64,000 bases of DNA from Sternotherus odoratus (Eukaryota > Chordata > Testudines > Kinosternidae): the NCBI GenBank assembly GCA_032164245.1, contig JAVMKO010000003.1, positions 96,402,054 through 96,466,053 on the forward strand, read 5' to 3'. The notes beneath the pieces were generated by a model. It worked only from the letters and a program-made list of their open reading frames with translations, had not been told where the DNA came from and ran no database searches. A program made the translations under genes and the position numbers. Shown here in pieces: positions 1 through 10,900 of the stretch (the first letter of the stretch is position 1; the number at the start of each line of letters is the position of its first letter).

Positions 1-339
1 TAAGATTACTGTGAAAGTTGGTATTCCTTAACCTGAAAAGAGAAAAAACAGTTCTCAATTACTGCAAAACTTCTGTTGAATTCATAAACCACCATTTCAG
101 ATCTTAGCTTATTCAGCAAGCTAAGCTGTTCTATTGACATATTTCCATCAAAAACATGTCATACATGGAACCCAGCAACAAATAAAGTAGTATAAAACAT
201 TGAGCAACACAGAGTTTTAGCATGAGTTTTTCACCCTGAGCAGGATAGCAAATAACAATTTAATGAGACTTATAAATGATCATTTGCAAATGCAAAACTG
301 AGTTATTACTGCCAAAAGATAGACTTCAGGACTGTAGGA
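1..339. other. AT-rich DNA, nothing recognised
   Basis: No gene, repeat family or structured element could be recognised here. The stretch is AT-rich and ends just before the CR1-like 5' region. Confidence 0.4.
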
Positions 340-655
340 GCTAGGGTAAAGGGGGGGTTAGGGCACAGGTGGTGGTCTCATCCATTCTCCTGGTTGAGGG
401 TAGGGGCCCAGGAAGGGACATGCACATCCTAAAGATGTATGCATGGTTCCACACATGGGATCTACTGGAGGATTTTGGCTTCCTCAACCATGGGATACTA
501 TTCTGGGAAGAAGGTGTGCTCGGAAGAGATGGGACACCATCTGATTAAAAAGGGAGGGAACATCACACACCAACTTCGTGAGGTGGGCTTTAAACTAAGT
601 TCAAAGGGGGCAGGTGACATAAGCCCATAGGTAAGTATAAAAAAGGCGGCTTAAC

Positions 656-668
656 AGAGAATTAGATG
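656..668 (+). repeat. Target-site duplication, left (partner 818-830)
   Basis: AGAGAATTAGATG here and AGAGAATGAGATG at 818-830 flank the inverted Penelope tail: 12 of 13 bases agree. Confidence 0.7.
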
Positions 669-817
669 AAATGACAAAGGGTCCTGTGGCACCTTAAAGA
701 CTAACTAAAGTATTGACTGCATGCATCCTATGCTTCAATATTTAAGTTAGTCTTTAAGGTGCCACAGGACCCTTTGTCATTTCTGCAATTCCAGACTAAC
801 ATGGCTATCTCTGATTC
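669..817 (+). mobile_element. Penelope-type tail in inverted arrangement
   Basis: Two copies of the terminal sequence of a Penelope-like element face each other. A 38-base arm at 669-706 is exactly inverted at 745-782, and the similarity extends further to about 716 and 735, leaving an 18-base spacer. The right arm continues into a tail related to the one that ends the Penelope element near 28420. The insert is bounded by a 13-base duplication of CR1 sequence with one mismatch (656-668 AGAGAATTAGATG and 818-830). Inverted partial tails are common for Penelope-like elements. Confidence 0.75.
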
Positions 818-1402
818 AGAGAATGAGATGTTGGTTGGAGGACATGGAAAATTACAATACAGTCGTCGGAGCAATAAGACCTCATCGGATAATTTGCTTA
901 ACATCTGTATTGTTGCTATACAAATATAGGGAGTATGGTGAATAAACAGGAAGAACTATGATTTAATTGGCATCACAGAGACCTGGTGGGATAAGTCTCA
1001 TAACTGGAATATTGATATAGAGGGATATAGCTTGTTCAGGAAGGACAGGCAGAGTAAAAAAGGAGGAGGTTTTGCATTAAGCACTCAGAATATATACACT
1101 TGTTCTGAGGTTCAGAAGGAGGTGGGAGGCAGACGAGTTGAGAGTCTGGGTAAAGATAAAAGGAGTAAAAAAAAAAAAAAAAAAGAGTAGTGAGTTCATG
1201 GTAGTGGTCTACTATAGATAGGCTGACCATATTTCCTTTAGACCAGGGGTCTCCAAACTTTTCAGCCCGAGGGCCGCATTAATTATCAAATAGCAGTTCG
1301 GGGGCCAACAACACACTCGAGGTCCAAATAAAAAAGAATCAAAACATGGATGTTGTTTTTAATTATTTATTTAATATTATTTTATTCAGTTATTATTTAA
1401 TA

Positions 1403-1732
1403 ACACATTGATACACTACACATGAATACCTGTTCACTACACATGAACACTACACATGAACACCTGTTCACTACACATGAACACTACACATGAACACTAC
1501 ACATGAACACCTGTTCACTACACATGAACACTACACATGAAAACCTGTTCACTACACATGAACACTACACCTGAACACCTGAACACTACACCTGAACACC
1601 TGAACACTACACCTGAACACTACACATGAACACCTGAACACTACACATGAACACTACACATGAACACCTGTTCACTACACATGAACACTACACATGAACA
1701 CCTGTTCACTACACATGAACACTACACATCAA
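1403..1732. repeat. CACTACACATGAACAC minisatellite
   Basis: Short units of about 16-21 bp built on CACTACACATGAACAC, alternating with a CCTGTT extension. It is the first of three arrays in the nested hAT. Confidence 0.9.
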
Positions 1733-1734
1733 CC

Positions 1735-2440
1735 CCCCAACTGACCCACCCAGCCAGGACTCTCCCCCCAAAACCTCCTTTCCTCCAACCCCCAACTGAC
1801 CCACCCAGCCAGGTCTCTCCCCCCCAAACTTCCTTTCCTCCAACCCCCCCCAACTGACCCACCCAGCCAGGTCTCTCCCCCCAAAACCTCCTTTCCTCCA
1901 ACCCCCAACTGACCCACCCAGCCAGGTCTCTCCCCCCCAAACCTCCTTTCCTCCAACTCCCAACTGACCCACCCAGCCAGGTCTCTCCCCCCCAAACCTC
2001 CTTTCCTCTAACCCCCAACTGACCCAGCCAGGTCTCTCCCCCCAAAACCTCCTTTCCTCCAACCCCCCCCCCGCAACTGACCCACCCAGCCAGGTCTCTC
2101 CCCCCAAAACCTCCTTTCCTCCAACCCCCCCCCCCCGCAACTGACCCACCCAGCCAGGTCTCTCCCCCCAAAACCTCCTTTCCTCCAACCTCCCCCCAAC
2201 TGACCCACCCAGCCAGGTCTCTCCCCCCCAAACCTCCTTTCCTCCAACCCCCAACTGACCCACCCAGCCAGGTCTCTCCCCCCCCAAACCTCCTTTCCTC
2301 CAACCCCCAACTGACCCACCCAGCCAGGTCTCTCCCCCCAAAACCTCCTTTCCTCCAACCCCCCCCCCCAACTGACCCGCTCAACCCGGTCTCTTCCCGC
2401 CCCCCACTGACCCGCTCAACCCGGTCTCTCCCCACAGACC
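1735..2440. repeat. About 56-bp C-rich tandem array
   Basis: About a dozen units, each with AACTGACCCACCCAGCC, then a C-run and CCTCCTTTCCTCC. The unit length varies mainly through the C-runs. Long minus-strand open frames over this array (periodic WLGGSVGG motifs) are artefacts of the period. Confidence 0.9.
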
Positions 2441-2499
2441 GTTTCGCCGCCTGGCAGTGGGTGGCTCCTTGTTTCTGGCGGTGCGGCGCGTCCCGGCCC

Positions 2500-3050
2500 C
2501 AGCTCTGAGCGCCTGGCCGGCGGCGGCAGCGGACCATGCGGTGCGTCGCGGCCGGCGGCGGCAGCGGACCACGCGGCGCGTCCTGGCCGGCGGCGGCAGC
2601 GGACCACACGGCGCCCCGCGGCTGGCGGCGGCCGCGGAGCACGCGGCGCGTCCCGGCCGGCGGCAGCCGCGGAGCACGCGGCGCGTCCCGGCCGGCGGCG
2701 GCAGCGGAGCACGCGGCGCGTCCCGGCCGGCGGCGGCAGCGGAGCACGCGGCGCGTCCCGGCCGGCGGCGGCAGCGGAGCACGCGGCGCGTCCCGGCCGG
2801 CGGCGGCAGCGGACCACACGGCGCCCCGCGGCTGGTGGCGGCCGCGGAGCACGCGGCGCGTCCCGGCCGGCGGCAGCCGCGGAGCACGCGGCGCGTCCCG
2901 GCCGGCGGCGGCAGCGGAGCACGCGGCGCGTCCCGGCCGGCGGCGGCAGCGGAGCACGCGGCGCGTCCCGGCCGGCGGCGGCAGCGGAGCACGCGGCGCG
3001 TCCCGGCCGGCGGCGGCAGCGGAGCACGCGGCGCGTCCCGGCCCCGTGGC
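2500..3050. repeat. About 36-bp GC-rich tandem array
   Basis: Units of about 36 bp contain GGCGGCGGCAGCGGAGCACG followed by CGGCGCGTCCCGGCC, with variant units in a higher-order pattern (the block at about 2580-2700 recurs at about 2810-2930). It is CpG-dense, so island-calling programs could mistake it for a promoter. Confidence 0.9.
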
Positions 3051-3142
3051 TGGTTCCCGACCGATCTCCACGGGCCGGATGAGAGGGCCTCGCGGGCCGC
3101 ATCCGGCCCGCGGGCCGTAGTTTGGAGACCCCTGCTTTAGAC

Positions 3143-3595
3143 AAAAACAGGACATTGGGATGGCAAAAACGGGACTGGGGGGGGGGCATGGCCCCACCTG
3201 GGCCCCCCAGCGCTGGGCGGGGGGAGGAAGAGGGGGGTCGGGGGGATGGATGGAGGAATAAGCAGAACAGGGATGGGGGATGAAGAGGATGGAGGGAGAG
3301 AGAGAAGGGGGGATGAGGGATGAAGAGGATGGAGGGGACGGAGGGAGAGAAGGCACAAAGGTGAGAAGGGAGAGGATGGATGGATGAGAGAAGAGATGGG
3401 GGTAGGGAGCAGGGGGGATGGAGGAGGCAAGGGACAGCGAGAAGGAGGGATGGAGAGAAGGGAGAGGAGGCAGTGGACGGAGGGAGAGAGAGAAGGGGGA
3501 TGGAGAGAAGGAAGAGAGGGATGGAGGGATAGAGAGAAGGGAGGAAGGAAGGGATGGAGAAGGGGATAGAGAGAAGGGATGGAGGGAGCGAGAGG
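3143..3595. repeat. GA-rich (polypurine) low-complexity block
   Basis: GGATGGAGGGAGAGAGAGAA-type units dominate the plus strand. The block lies in the outer hAT, immediately after the nested hAT. Confidence 0.85.
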
Positions 3596-3903
3596 AGGCA
3601 TCCTGCAACTGTGTGAACCCAGAGTAGCTTCACTGGAGTTCTGCCAGGCTGCCACGAGGCAGGATGACTGGGCTCAGCACCTGGCTCTCTGGAACCACTT
3701 CAGGATGTATGGATCCATCAAAATGGAAACACTTCCTGAAAGTGGGTCAATGTCACTTCAGAGGAAGATGCGGGGCGGGGTGGGGGAGGAGATTTCTGAC
3801 AAAGTCAAACCACTTCTGTTTGGTTTTTAAGTGACTTTTCATTTAGAACGTTGTATTTTGTAGAATCGTGGCTAGCACTTGAATACAATCAAAAGAATAC
3901 AAA
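3596..3903. other. Non-repetitive insert inside the hAT
   Basis: About 300 bp of ordinary-composition sequence interrupts the polypurine block, which resumes at 3904. No inverted ends or target duplications were found. It could be captured host DNA or part of the ancestral element body. Confidence 0.5.
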
Positions 3904-4320
3904 GAATGGACGGAGGGAGAGAGCAGGGAGAGATGGAGAAGGGGGGTGGAGAGAAGGGAGGGATGGAGGGAAGGAGAAATAGAGAGGAGGAGGCGGCAGC
4001 GGGCGGTGGGCTGGAGGAGGCGGCAGATCGGAGCTGTCCGGAGCCGCAGCCGGGGGCCGAGCGCGCCGGCGGGGGGGCTGCCGGCCAGGTTTTATGAAGA
4101 GAGAAGGGATGGAGGGAGTGAGAGGAGGCAGTGGACGGAGGGAGAGAGTAGGGAGGAAGGGAGGGATGGAGAAGGGGGATGGAGAGAAGGGAGGGAAGGA
4201 GGAATAGAGAGGAGGAGGCGGCAGCAGGCGGCGGGCTGGAGGAGGCGGCAGATCAGAGCTGTCCGGAGCCGCAGCCGGGGGCCGAGCGCGCCAGCGGCGG
4301 GGGGGGGGGGGACGGACGTT
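3904..4320. repeat. Direct duplication of purine plus GC-rich segment
   Basis: A GA-rich run followed by about 100 bp of GC-rich sequence (GGAGCTGTCCGGAGCCGCAG and surroundings) occurs at 3904-4085 and again at about 4104-4310. A four-copy TTTTATGAGTCC repeat follows at 4318-4375. Confidence 0.8.
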
Positions 4321-4483
4321 TTATGAGTCCTGTTTTATGAGTCCACGTTTTATGAGTCCACGTTTTATGAGTCCTGCCCCAAAAACGGGACAAAATTGAT
4401 ATTTTGGACAAAAAGATGGGACGGTTAAAAAACATTAAAAAAACGGGACTGTCCCGTTCAAAACGGGACGTATGGTCAGCCTA

Positions 4484-5098
4484 ACTATAGAGCACCTAAT
4501 CAGGAAGAAGAGGTGGATGAGTCTTTTCTAGAACAAGTAACAAAAATACCTAACACACAAGTCCTGGAAGCAATGGGGAACTTCAACTATCCAGACTTCC
4601 GTTGGAAAAGTAACACACCAAAATAAATTTCCAATAAGTTCTTGGAATCTATAGTGGGAAACTTTTTGGTCCAGAGAGTGGAGGAAGTAACCAGAGGGAC
4701 AGCCATTTTAGACTTGATTCTGATCAACAGGGATGAATTGGGAGCAAATCTGAATTTGGAAGGCAAACTGTGTGAACGCAAAACAAGCCGTTCAGGTGTG
4801 CCTTGTTGGTGCTGCACAGGTCCAGAGGAGCTTATTAGTCTCTTTTCTGTCAGTGTGAGGGAGTGTCCTCTCACAGTTAGATATTAGGAAAACAAATTTA
4901 ACAATAAGAGTAGTTAAGATCTGGAATAGGCTTCCAAGGGAGATTATGGAATTCCCATCGTTGGAGGTTTTTAAAAACAGGCTGGACAAACACCTGTCCA
5001 GGATTGTCTAGGTTTACTTGGTCCTTCCTCAGTGCAGGGCTGCCCTTGATGAGTTCTTGAGGTTCCTTCCAGCCCTACATCTCTATGATTCAATGAGA
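4484..5098 (+). mobile_element. CR1 LINE, continuation and 3' end
   Basis: The CR1 frame resumes after the hAT. The endonuclease block NFNYPDFRWKS is visible at about 4575-4610, then [12 protein letters not shown] at about 4710-4742. 4860-5098 is a typical CR1 3' end, with coding-like RTLWNRLP-type sequence giving way to the tail that ends at TCTATGATTC, close to the CR1 terminal octamer repeat. The reverse transcriptase core is absent, so this copy lost its middle before or after insertion. Confidence 0.85.
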
Positions 5099-6932
5099 TT
5101 TGCTTCGGGGTGATTGCTTCTCTAAATCCTCTCTCCATGTTAAGGGCAATGTCAGCTCCCAGGATCTGTTAGAAAAATGTGTGGAAGGTTTTTTATAGAA
5201 AGCCTATGATTTTTTCTTTTGTGTTTTTCCAATGAATGTCAGATTAATTTAGGTTTTGTTCCAGGTACCAGCCCACTCTAAATTAAAATTCCACATAAAT
5301 GTTCTTGAATGAAGAGCTGCAAAAGAGACACTTTTGTACTTGTGTGGATAAGCCAGTATAAGTCTGGCTAGCCAGTTCATCAATGGTACTAACAGATTAA
5401 TAAGGACTGTCTAGGGGGCACCAAGAGTTTCAGGTTCCTCTCTGAGTCAAGCTTGTGGTTTCTCTGATCGGAAAAATATTTCACTTATCTGAGGGTTGCT
5501 TATATTTTGTGAAAAATATTTGGTGGTGGGCTGTGTAGAAATTGAGTTCTCTAAGAGCCTAGACTCTCTTCCCTGCACAGTTTCAATTCCCAGTGAACAA
5601 GCACCAGCTCTCCACCCAGAATCTTTCGGTTTCTCCGCTTTATGCAAAACTCAGGTTTTGTCCTTTACTCTGCCAATTGGATGCTTCCTAAGTTTTGAGC
5701 TCAAAGACCCATTTGTACATCTTTCCTTCCTACCCTGACTGGATGGTTAAAAAAGAAATTGAGCTGAAAAAGAAAAATAGAATGCTTTCCTTTTGTCCTC
5801 GGCATGAACAAGACGACCCTGGATCGCAGATATGTCTAATTGTATGGAGAGAAGAATTCTATTTCAGGTTCCTAGCCTCCTGTCTTGAGGTCCATTTCTT
5901 CACTTGAATCTTCAAGCTAGCCCTGATAACCTGACATGTAAAATGTATTCCCTCAATGAAATAATATTTTGGATAATTAGTAAGAAGCTCTAAAAATCCA
6001 GAAGTTCTTCCACATCTCTTTCCTTTGATTAAGTCTGGAAGAAATTCTACCATGAATGCATGTAGGGAGAGTTTATTTAAATCTGCCAAGTGCTCTTTCA
6101 CTAAAATCCTGGATTGTTTTCCAACAAGGTTTTGATCACCTGTCTAAATGATTCTGGACAGCCTCTCATTAAGCCCCTCTGTATCTTGAGGTTGAATTTA
6201 GTGTTGTAAATTCTTTGTGGTTTTCTTTTTGGGTCTTTGAAGAACGTCCACACTTCCTGGTTTTTTGTGATGTTCACCTGTACAAACTTAGTATAGTATT
6301 AACTTGGTGTTTACATTTAATATAGGCAGAGAAATTCAAAGGGGGAAACAGGGAAAGACACAACAATTAAGTTTTCAGCTTTTACCAGGGTTGAGTTTTT
6401 ACAGCCTTTCCCCGAAATCTTTGCTGAGCAAACACATTTCTTGAGCTGGACCTTTAAAGCTGGAAGTGCTCCTAACCCTGCAAACATCAGTTCAGCTCTC
6501 CCCTCACAACCTGGTCAGGCTTACCTGAACCTATGCAACATTAGTAAACTGCTTAAACCTCAACAAAGGCAAAATCCACAGCTCAGTGCTTGGCCCAATT
6601 AACTCAGTTGCATGGAGGAGATGAGGAATCCCTCCACTGTCAGAGCTACTCTGGAAAGCTCACTTTAAAGGCTGAAGCAGGCTCTCCAGGCTCCCCTGTG
6701 CTGGGGGGAAGGGAGATGGAAGGATCCATATGGCATAGGATTGGATCATCATTACCATCTCCTAAGCACTGTTATGCAGGGAGCTGATGTGGACTCACTG
6801 GGTGTGTACTCTCTGCATTCATTTCCAACCCCATCTTGTGAAGCAGAACAATGCTAGTTCCACTTCCTAGGGAACCTGTAGGTCTAGAATTGGGCTTAAA
6901 TCTTCAGGGTGATTTAAATTGCTATAAAGTAA
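5099..6932. other. Unique-looking DNA, no gene seen
   Basis: AT-rich sequence with scattered short frames. No splice-bounded coding exon or known repeat was recognised. Confidence 0.4.
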
Positions 6933-7014
6933 GTAGTTGTGGCTGAGTGGTTAAGATGATGGACTTGAAATCTATGGGGGTCTCCCTGCACAGGGTCAAA
7001 TCCTGCCAACTATG
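6933..7014 (+). tRNA. tRNA-Ser(UGA)-like sequence, probable pseudogene
   Basis: The sequence folds as a class II tRNA. The acceptor arm GTAGTTG pairs with CAACTAT, the A box TGGCTGAGTGG is intact, the anticodon stem ATGGA/TCTAT closes the loop CTTGAAA with anticodon TGA, and a long variable arm with GGGGGTCTCCC follows. The B box is damaged (GGGTCAAATCC instead of GGTTCGAATCC). No CCA is encoded, as expected for eukaryotes. The damaged B box and a Cry SINE only 73 bp downstream suggest a retropseudogene or SINE head rather than a working gene. Confidence 0.6.
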
Positions 7015-7086
7015 GAGGAAAACATGGTTCTTTAGGGTTCAGTGCCTGAGCATCCTTTGCATCAGCAGTCTCTAGTTCTGTGGAAA

Positions 7087-7246
7087 GAAGGGATAGTTCA
7101 GTGGTTTGAGCATTGGCTTGCTAAACCCAGGGTTGTGAGTTCAATCTTTTAGGAATATGGGGCAAAAATAGGGATTGGTCCTGCTTTGAGCAGCAGGTTG
7201 GACTAAATGATCTCCTGAGGTCCCTTCCAACTCTGAGATTTTATGA
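7087..7246 (+). mobile_element. Tortoise Cry-type tRNA-derived SINE
   Basis: The head GGATAGTTCAGTGGTTTGAG carries an A box, and GGTTGTGAGTTCAATCTTTT carries the B box region of a tRNA-derived promoter. The body contains GGGATTGGTCCTGCTTTGAG. The 3' tail (TCCTGAGGTCCCTTCCAA) is shared with CR1 LINEs, which supply the retrotransposition machinery. This family is known from cryptodiran turtles and is the best taxonomic marker in the window. Confidence 0.88.
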
Positions 7247-7786
7247 AAACCTTATGCCTAGTCTGCACTAGAAAAGGTTATGGTTTTGTGAGCTAATGCT
7301 GTAGAAGCTCATTAACCTTGATATGTGGCCCAGCCACCACTAGATGGGAACAGAGTGCCATTCTTAGTGGGCTATGCTACTGATATGACACAGCTATAAT
7401 TTTGAGAGCAGTATCTGTTACTAGTTTATAGTTTGCACATTTAAACTTTCACATGAGATAGTCAAGAGTCTCTCACCTCCCAAGTTGCAAGTGTATCTGT
7501 TTATTGTGCACCTGATATATAGCGTATGGAACTAGGGAAGCTAATGAGAAACCTCAAGACAACTCAAAAATTTTGCACTTCCATTGAAAATTGGACTTAA
7601 ATCTCTTAGACCTTGCAGTGGTAAGCACCTTAAAACCTCTAAAAATGTGGGCCTTTTTCCACTAGAGAAATGCCAGTTACAGGTACAGTAAGGGAGGTGG
7701 GGGGAAGGCAGCTAATCTATTACAAGGAGAGATTTTAGGATTAAAAATCTAAAGTCTATATTAAAAAACTCATAAAGCAGGTGTAC
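7247..7786. other. No recognised feature
   Basis: AT-rich, with no coding or repeat signal that could be supported. Confidence 0.4.
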
Positions 7787-7976
7787 ACTACAGAATTACT
7801 TGGGTATAACTACGTCACTCAGGGGTGTGAAAACTCCACACTCCTGAGCAATGTAGTTATACATAGCTATCACCTCTCAAGGATGTGAATTAACTACACC
7901 TACAGAGAGCTCTCATTAAAGTGCTACAGCTGCATTGGTCAGATGTTCCATTGCAGAGTTTTAAGTGTGGACCTGC
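7787..7976. mobile_element. Hairpin MITE
   Basis: Short inverted ends GCAGGTGTACACT and the complement ending at 7976 frame a strong internal hairpin: 7804-7829 (GTATAACTACGTCACTCAGG onward) pairs with 7836-7862 across a 6-base loop. The family is common in turtle genomes and resembles Harbinger-type MITEs. Confidence 0.75.
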
Positions 7977-10900
7977 TCATGGAAATAGCAACTTTTAAGT
8001 CTCTGGATCATAGGAACACTAGTGCCATAGGATACTATACCATAACTGTTCCCCAAGATCCATACAGCTAGCTGTAATCGGATTTCTGCAACAGAAAGGG
8101 TATACATTATCTTATTATAGGAAAATAAATTAACCACATTGGTACTTAGCATGATTAATGCAGAACTGAAATTCCCAAATGCTGTATTCAAAAGCATATA
8201 CACTAAATGAGACTGGTGAAAACATTTCAAGGCTACTCAGCAGAAGGCTTTGTTTTTTTCTCCTGTGGTGTTGTCATCCATTAGTCTATCATCAACACAG
8301 CAGTATGCATTTGCTGCCAAGCAAAAACGCTGAATGCACACATAGGAAAGCCTGCTTTTGTTATAGAAAGCTAATTAGAAGAGGATTGTTTGATTTCAAA
8401 TATAGGAGATTGAACCCTTTTGTGTATGGTTGTTATTACATTTTGCTCCTTTGTATCATTTGAAGAGGACATGAGGTACATATTTCAGTCAGATCAACAG
8501 TTCGTGATGGAGGTTGCCAGAAATTCCTCTTTATCCAAAATTATTTTGTATTTTGAATAAGCACCTCAGCATGTAATTTTAAAAGTGACTTAACACATCC
8601 TGAGTAGGGATGTGTTCGATCTCATATTGGTATTTGATTTGTATACAAATCTTTTCATTTGATATGCACTGTATTCTGGCTGATTATGATTCTAATATGA
8701 ATAAGAAATAGACCCATACATGATCATAGACTATTATGAGAGAAGTAACCTAAACTATCCTTCAACTAGCTTACAAAATTCTACTCAGTGCCTTGCTGAA
8801 TGTCATTTGACAAGCAGGAACCATTACTTACATATCTTCATCATGTTGGTAAGAGTGTCCAAGGAGATTTTGTGCCTGGGCTGGTAATTTAAATACAGGT
8901 TTTCAGAGCTTAATTACATAAAAATATTAAACATACTGACAAATCCACCACACCCACTTTATGCAACATTTTTAAAAAATAAGCATGGAAAAATGTACAA
9001 AAGTAGCAATACAAAAGCGTCTTACTCAAGGCACATTCCTGTTGAACTGTGTCTATGGAGTTGTTATCCTCCCTAACCCCTTACTTGCCCTCATACCATG
9101 CTGAAGGTCCCCAACAGCAGAGGTCCCCAACCTTCTTTAGCTGGAGCTGGGTTGGTGATGGGTGCCCTTACATATGTCCTCCCATTATGTTCTGTCACAG
9201 ATGCCACGGTCTATCCTTTTTACTGTCCATTTTTTCACTTCCCCTTTCCTGCCCTCAATTGAACTTGTCATCTTTTTGCTTTCTTATTCTTTTTCACTTA
9301 TTTACTTTTTATGTGGACTTTTCTCCTCCCGTCTGTTCCCCTCCTTCCATTCCAGTAGTTCTGATCTTCCTTCCCCTTTCTTCACTCACCCAGAATACTA
9401 CATACGGGTAGGGAGCATTCCGTGATGTGCTCTTAACATTTCAACCAGGGACTCCTCCAAAAGTGTTCTGCCTCGGCTGGCAATTACTTGTTTCATTTTC
9501 TGGCTCTAGAGTTCTTCCCTCAAATAAATGATTAATTCCTCACTCTTCAGAACTACCCATGAATTCCATACTCCTCCTCCACTGAAAATTCATTGCTTCT
9601 ACATTCTTCCTCACAGCTCCACTAATCCACCCAACCCCCGCATACTTTGATCCACTTGTGTTTCCTGTATCCATCAGCTGTTCCTTTCAGAAACAGTAGT
9701 ACCAGTAGCAACTGTGAGTCCTTTGACATCCAGGGACAGAAGTGGTGACAGGCAGGTGTCCTGTGGTCTGGTGATATGCTGTCAATAAGGGGCCTCTACA
9801 AAAATTTTCCTTTGCTTGTGAAAAATCCTTACTTGTGTATCAAGGGTGTGTGCACTTCCAAGAGAAGAGGGGGTGAGTAGTTAAGGGACCTATTCATGGA
9901 TTTTCCCATCTAAAGGAAAACCTTCTCTTATAATCTGGGAAAGAGGCAGCATCAGTAGGCAAACAAATGTGTATTTAATTCCATTTTTGGGAAATGTCTA
10001 TAGTTTGTTTCTGAAAACTGTTCTGATTCTAAAGAGCCGTGTACAGCCCATGTTATTGAATATGTGCGTGTGTGTATATTGAAAGGTGTTTGTCTGGTGC
10101 TAATCTTTCCCGGGAGTTTGTTTAAAACACATGACATCTGAATGATGCAACCTGGTGAATTCCAATGTCAAGAAAAAGTACTTTTTGGATTAATTGTTAT
10201 GCACCATAAGGATAAAAGGATGGTTTGTTAAGGATGGTTTAGCAATATGCAGAGGAGGGGAATTACCCCAACTCTCCTTATAATTTGACGGCAGATTGTT
10301 ACAAAGGGCCTCTGCAAGACCTTTTTCAGCTATTACTATGCTCCTTCTTGCACTACCAACTGCTGTTACAATTCTGAATACTTGCTGCAGCCCAGATATA
10401 CTTTTTGCTCACTGAAAAATTTGTACAGATTTTTTTCTGTGCTGAGTTCTAAGGGCCTTTATGTTTGAAGAGCTAGGGGGAAACTGACAATTTGCCCTGA
10501 TACATCATATTAAAGAATTGTCATTAGACTTTTGATGTCTCAAAATTAGGCAGGATTATGTATGAATTAAAGTTTCCGCTAATTACATGTTAAAATGCAC
10601 TATATCAAGAAGACATCAGCTAGATTTTCTCCTCACAGGATAAATTAGAGAAAGTGTTGGAAGCAATGTCTACTTAAGTAACAGAACTGCTAGGCAAACT
10701 GAAATAATTCCCCTTCACATTCCCTGTGGGCAAGGCAAATTTCTACATATAAATGTGTTTAGTTTCTTCCTTTTTTTCACCATAGTAATAGAGTTTTTCT
10801 AAGCTATGTGTTTTGAATATTAAGTTCTTGTACTGGTTCTCATACAGTTATTTAATATGACAAAAAGGTTTATACATTGCTGTTTGATGGAAAACAGTTC

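Larger units (their letters stand above)
340..1218 (+). mobile_element. CR1 LINE, 5' half (interrupted)
   Basis: This is the left part of a CR1 non-LTR retrotransposon. 340-655 resembles the GC-richer 5' leader of turtle CR1. From about 940 the plus strand encodes part of the endonuclease domain: the frame reads DLIGITETWWD, then IEGYSLFRKDRQ and KKGGGFAL, the usual CR1 spacing of the TETWW and GGG blocks. The frame decays near an A-run at 1170-1185. The element is split twice, by a Penelope-tail insertion at 669-817 and by a hAT at 1219; it resumes at 4484. Stops and frameshifts make it non-functional. Confidence 0.85.
1244..3134. mobile_element. hAT (Charlie-like) element nested in the outer hAT
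   Basis: The ends are perfect inverted repeats CAGGGGTCTCCAAACT at 1244 and its complement ending at 3134. The flanking duplication is CTTTAGAC (1236-1243 and 3135-3142). No transposase is present. Almost all of its 1.9 kb is three successive tandem arrays, so the element grew by array expansion rather than by carrying genes. The insertion point is 25 bp inside the left end of the outer hAT. Confidence 0.93.
1219..4483. mobile_element. hAT-type DNA transposon, composite (outer)
   Basis: Terminal inverted repeats TAGGCTGACCATA at 1219 and its complement ending at 4483 are flanked by an exact 8-bp duplication ACTATAGA (1211-1218 and 4484-4491), the hAT hallmark. It carries no transposase; its body is a nested hAT (1244-3134), a polypurine block, an unrelated 300-bp piece and two copies of a GC-rich segment. 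Deleting the element and one target copy restores an open CR1 frame reading VVYYRAPNQEEEVDESF across the join, which proves that it landed inside an intact-frame LINE. Confidence 0.92.

Noticed and set aside
1403..1732. Possible CRISPR-like array
   Set aside because: Units are contiguous without unique spacers, and the genome is a vertebrate.
1709..3633. Open frames up to 628 codons on both strands
   Set aside because: They follow the period of tandem arrays and polypurine runs; composition is periodic and both strands are open.
9118..9160. Charlie-type hAT end
   Set aside because: Only one end was seen; no partner or duplication, so no element was called.
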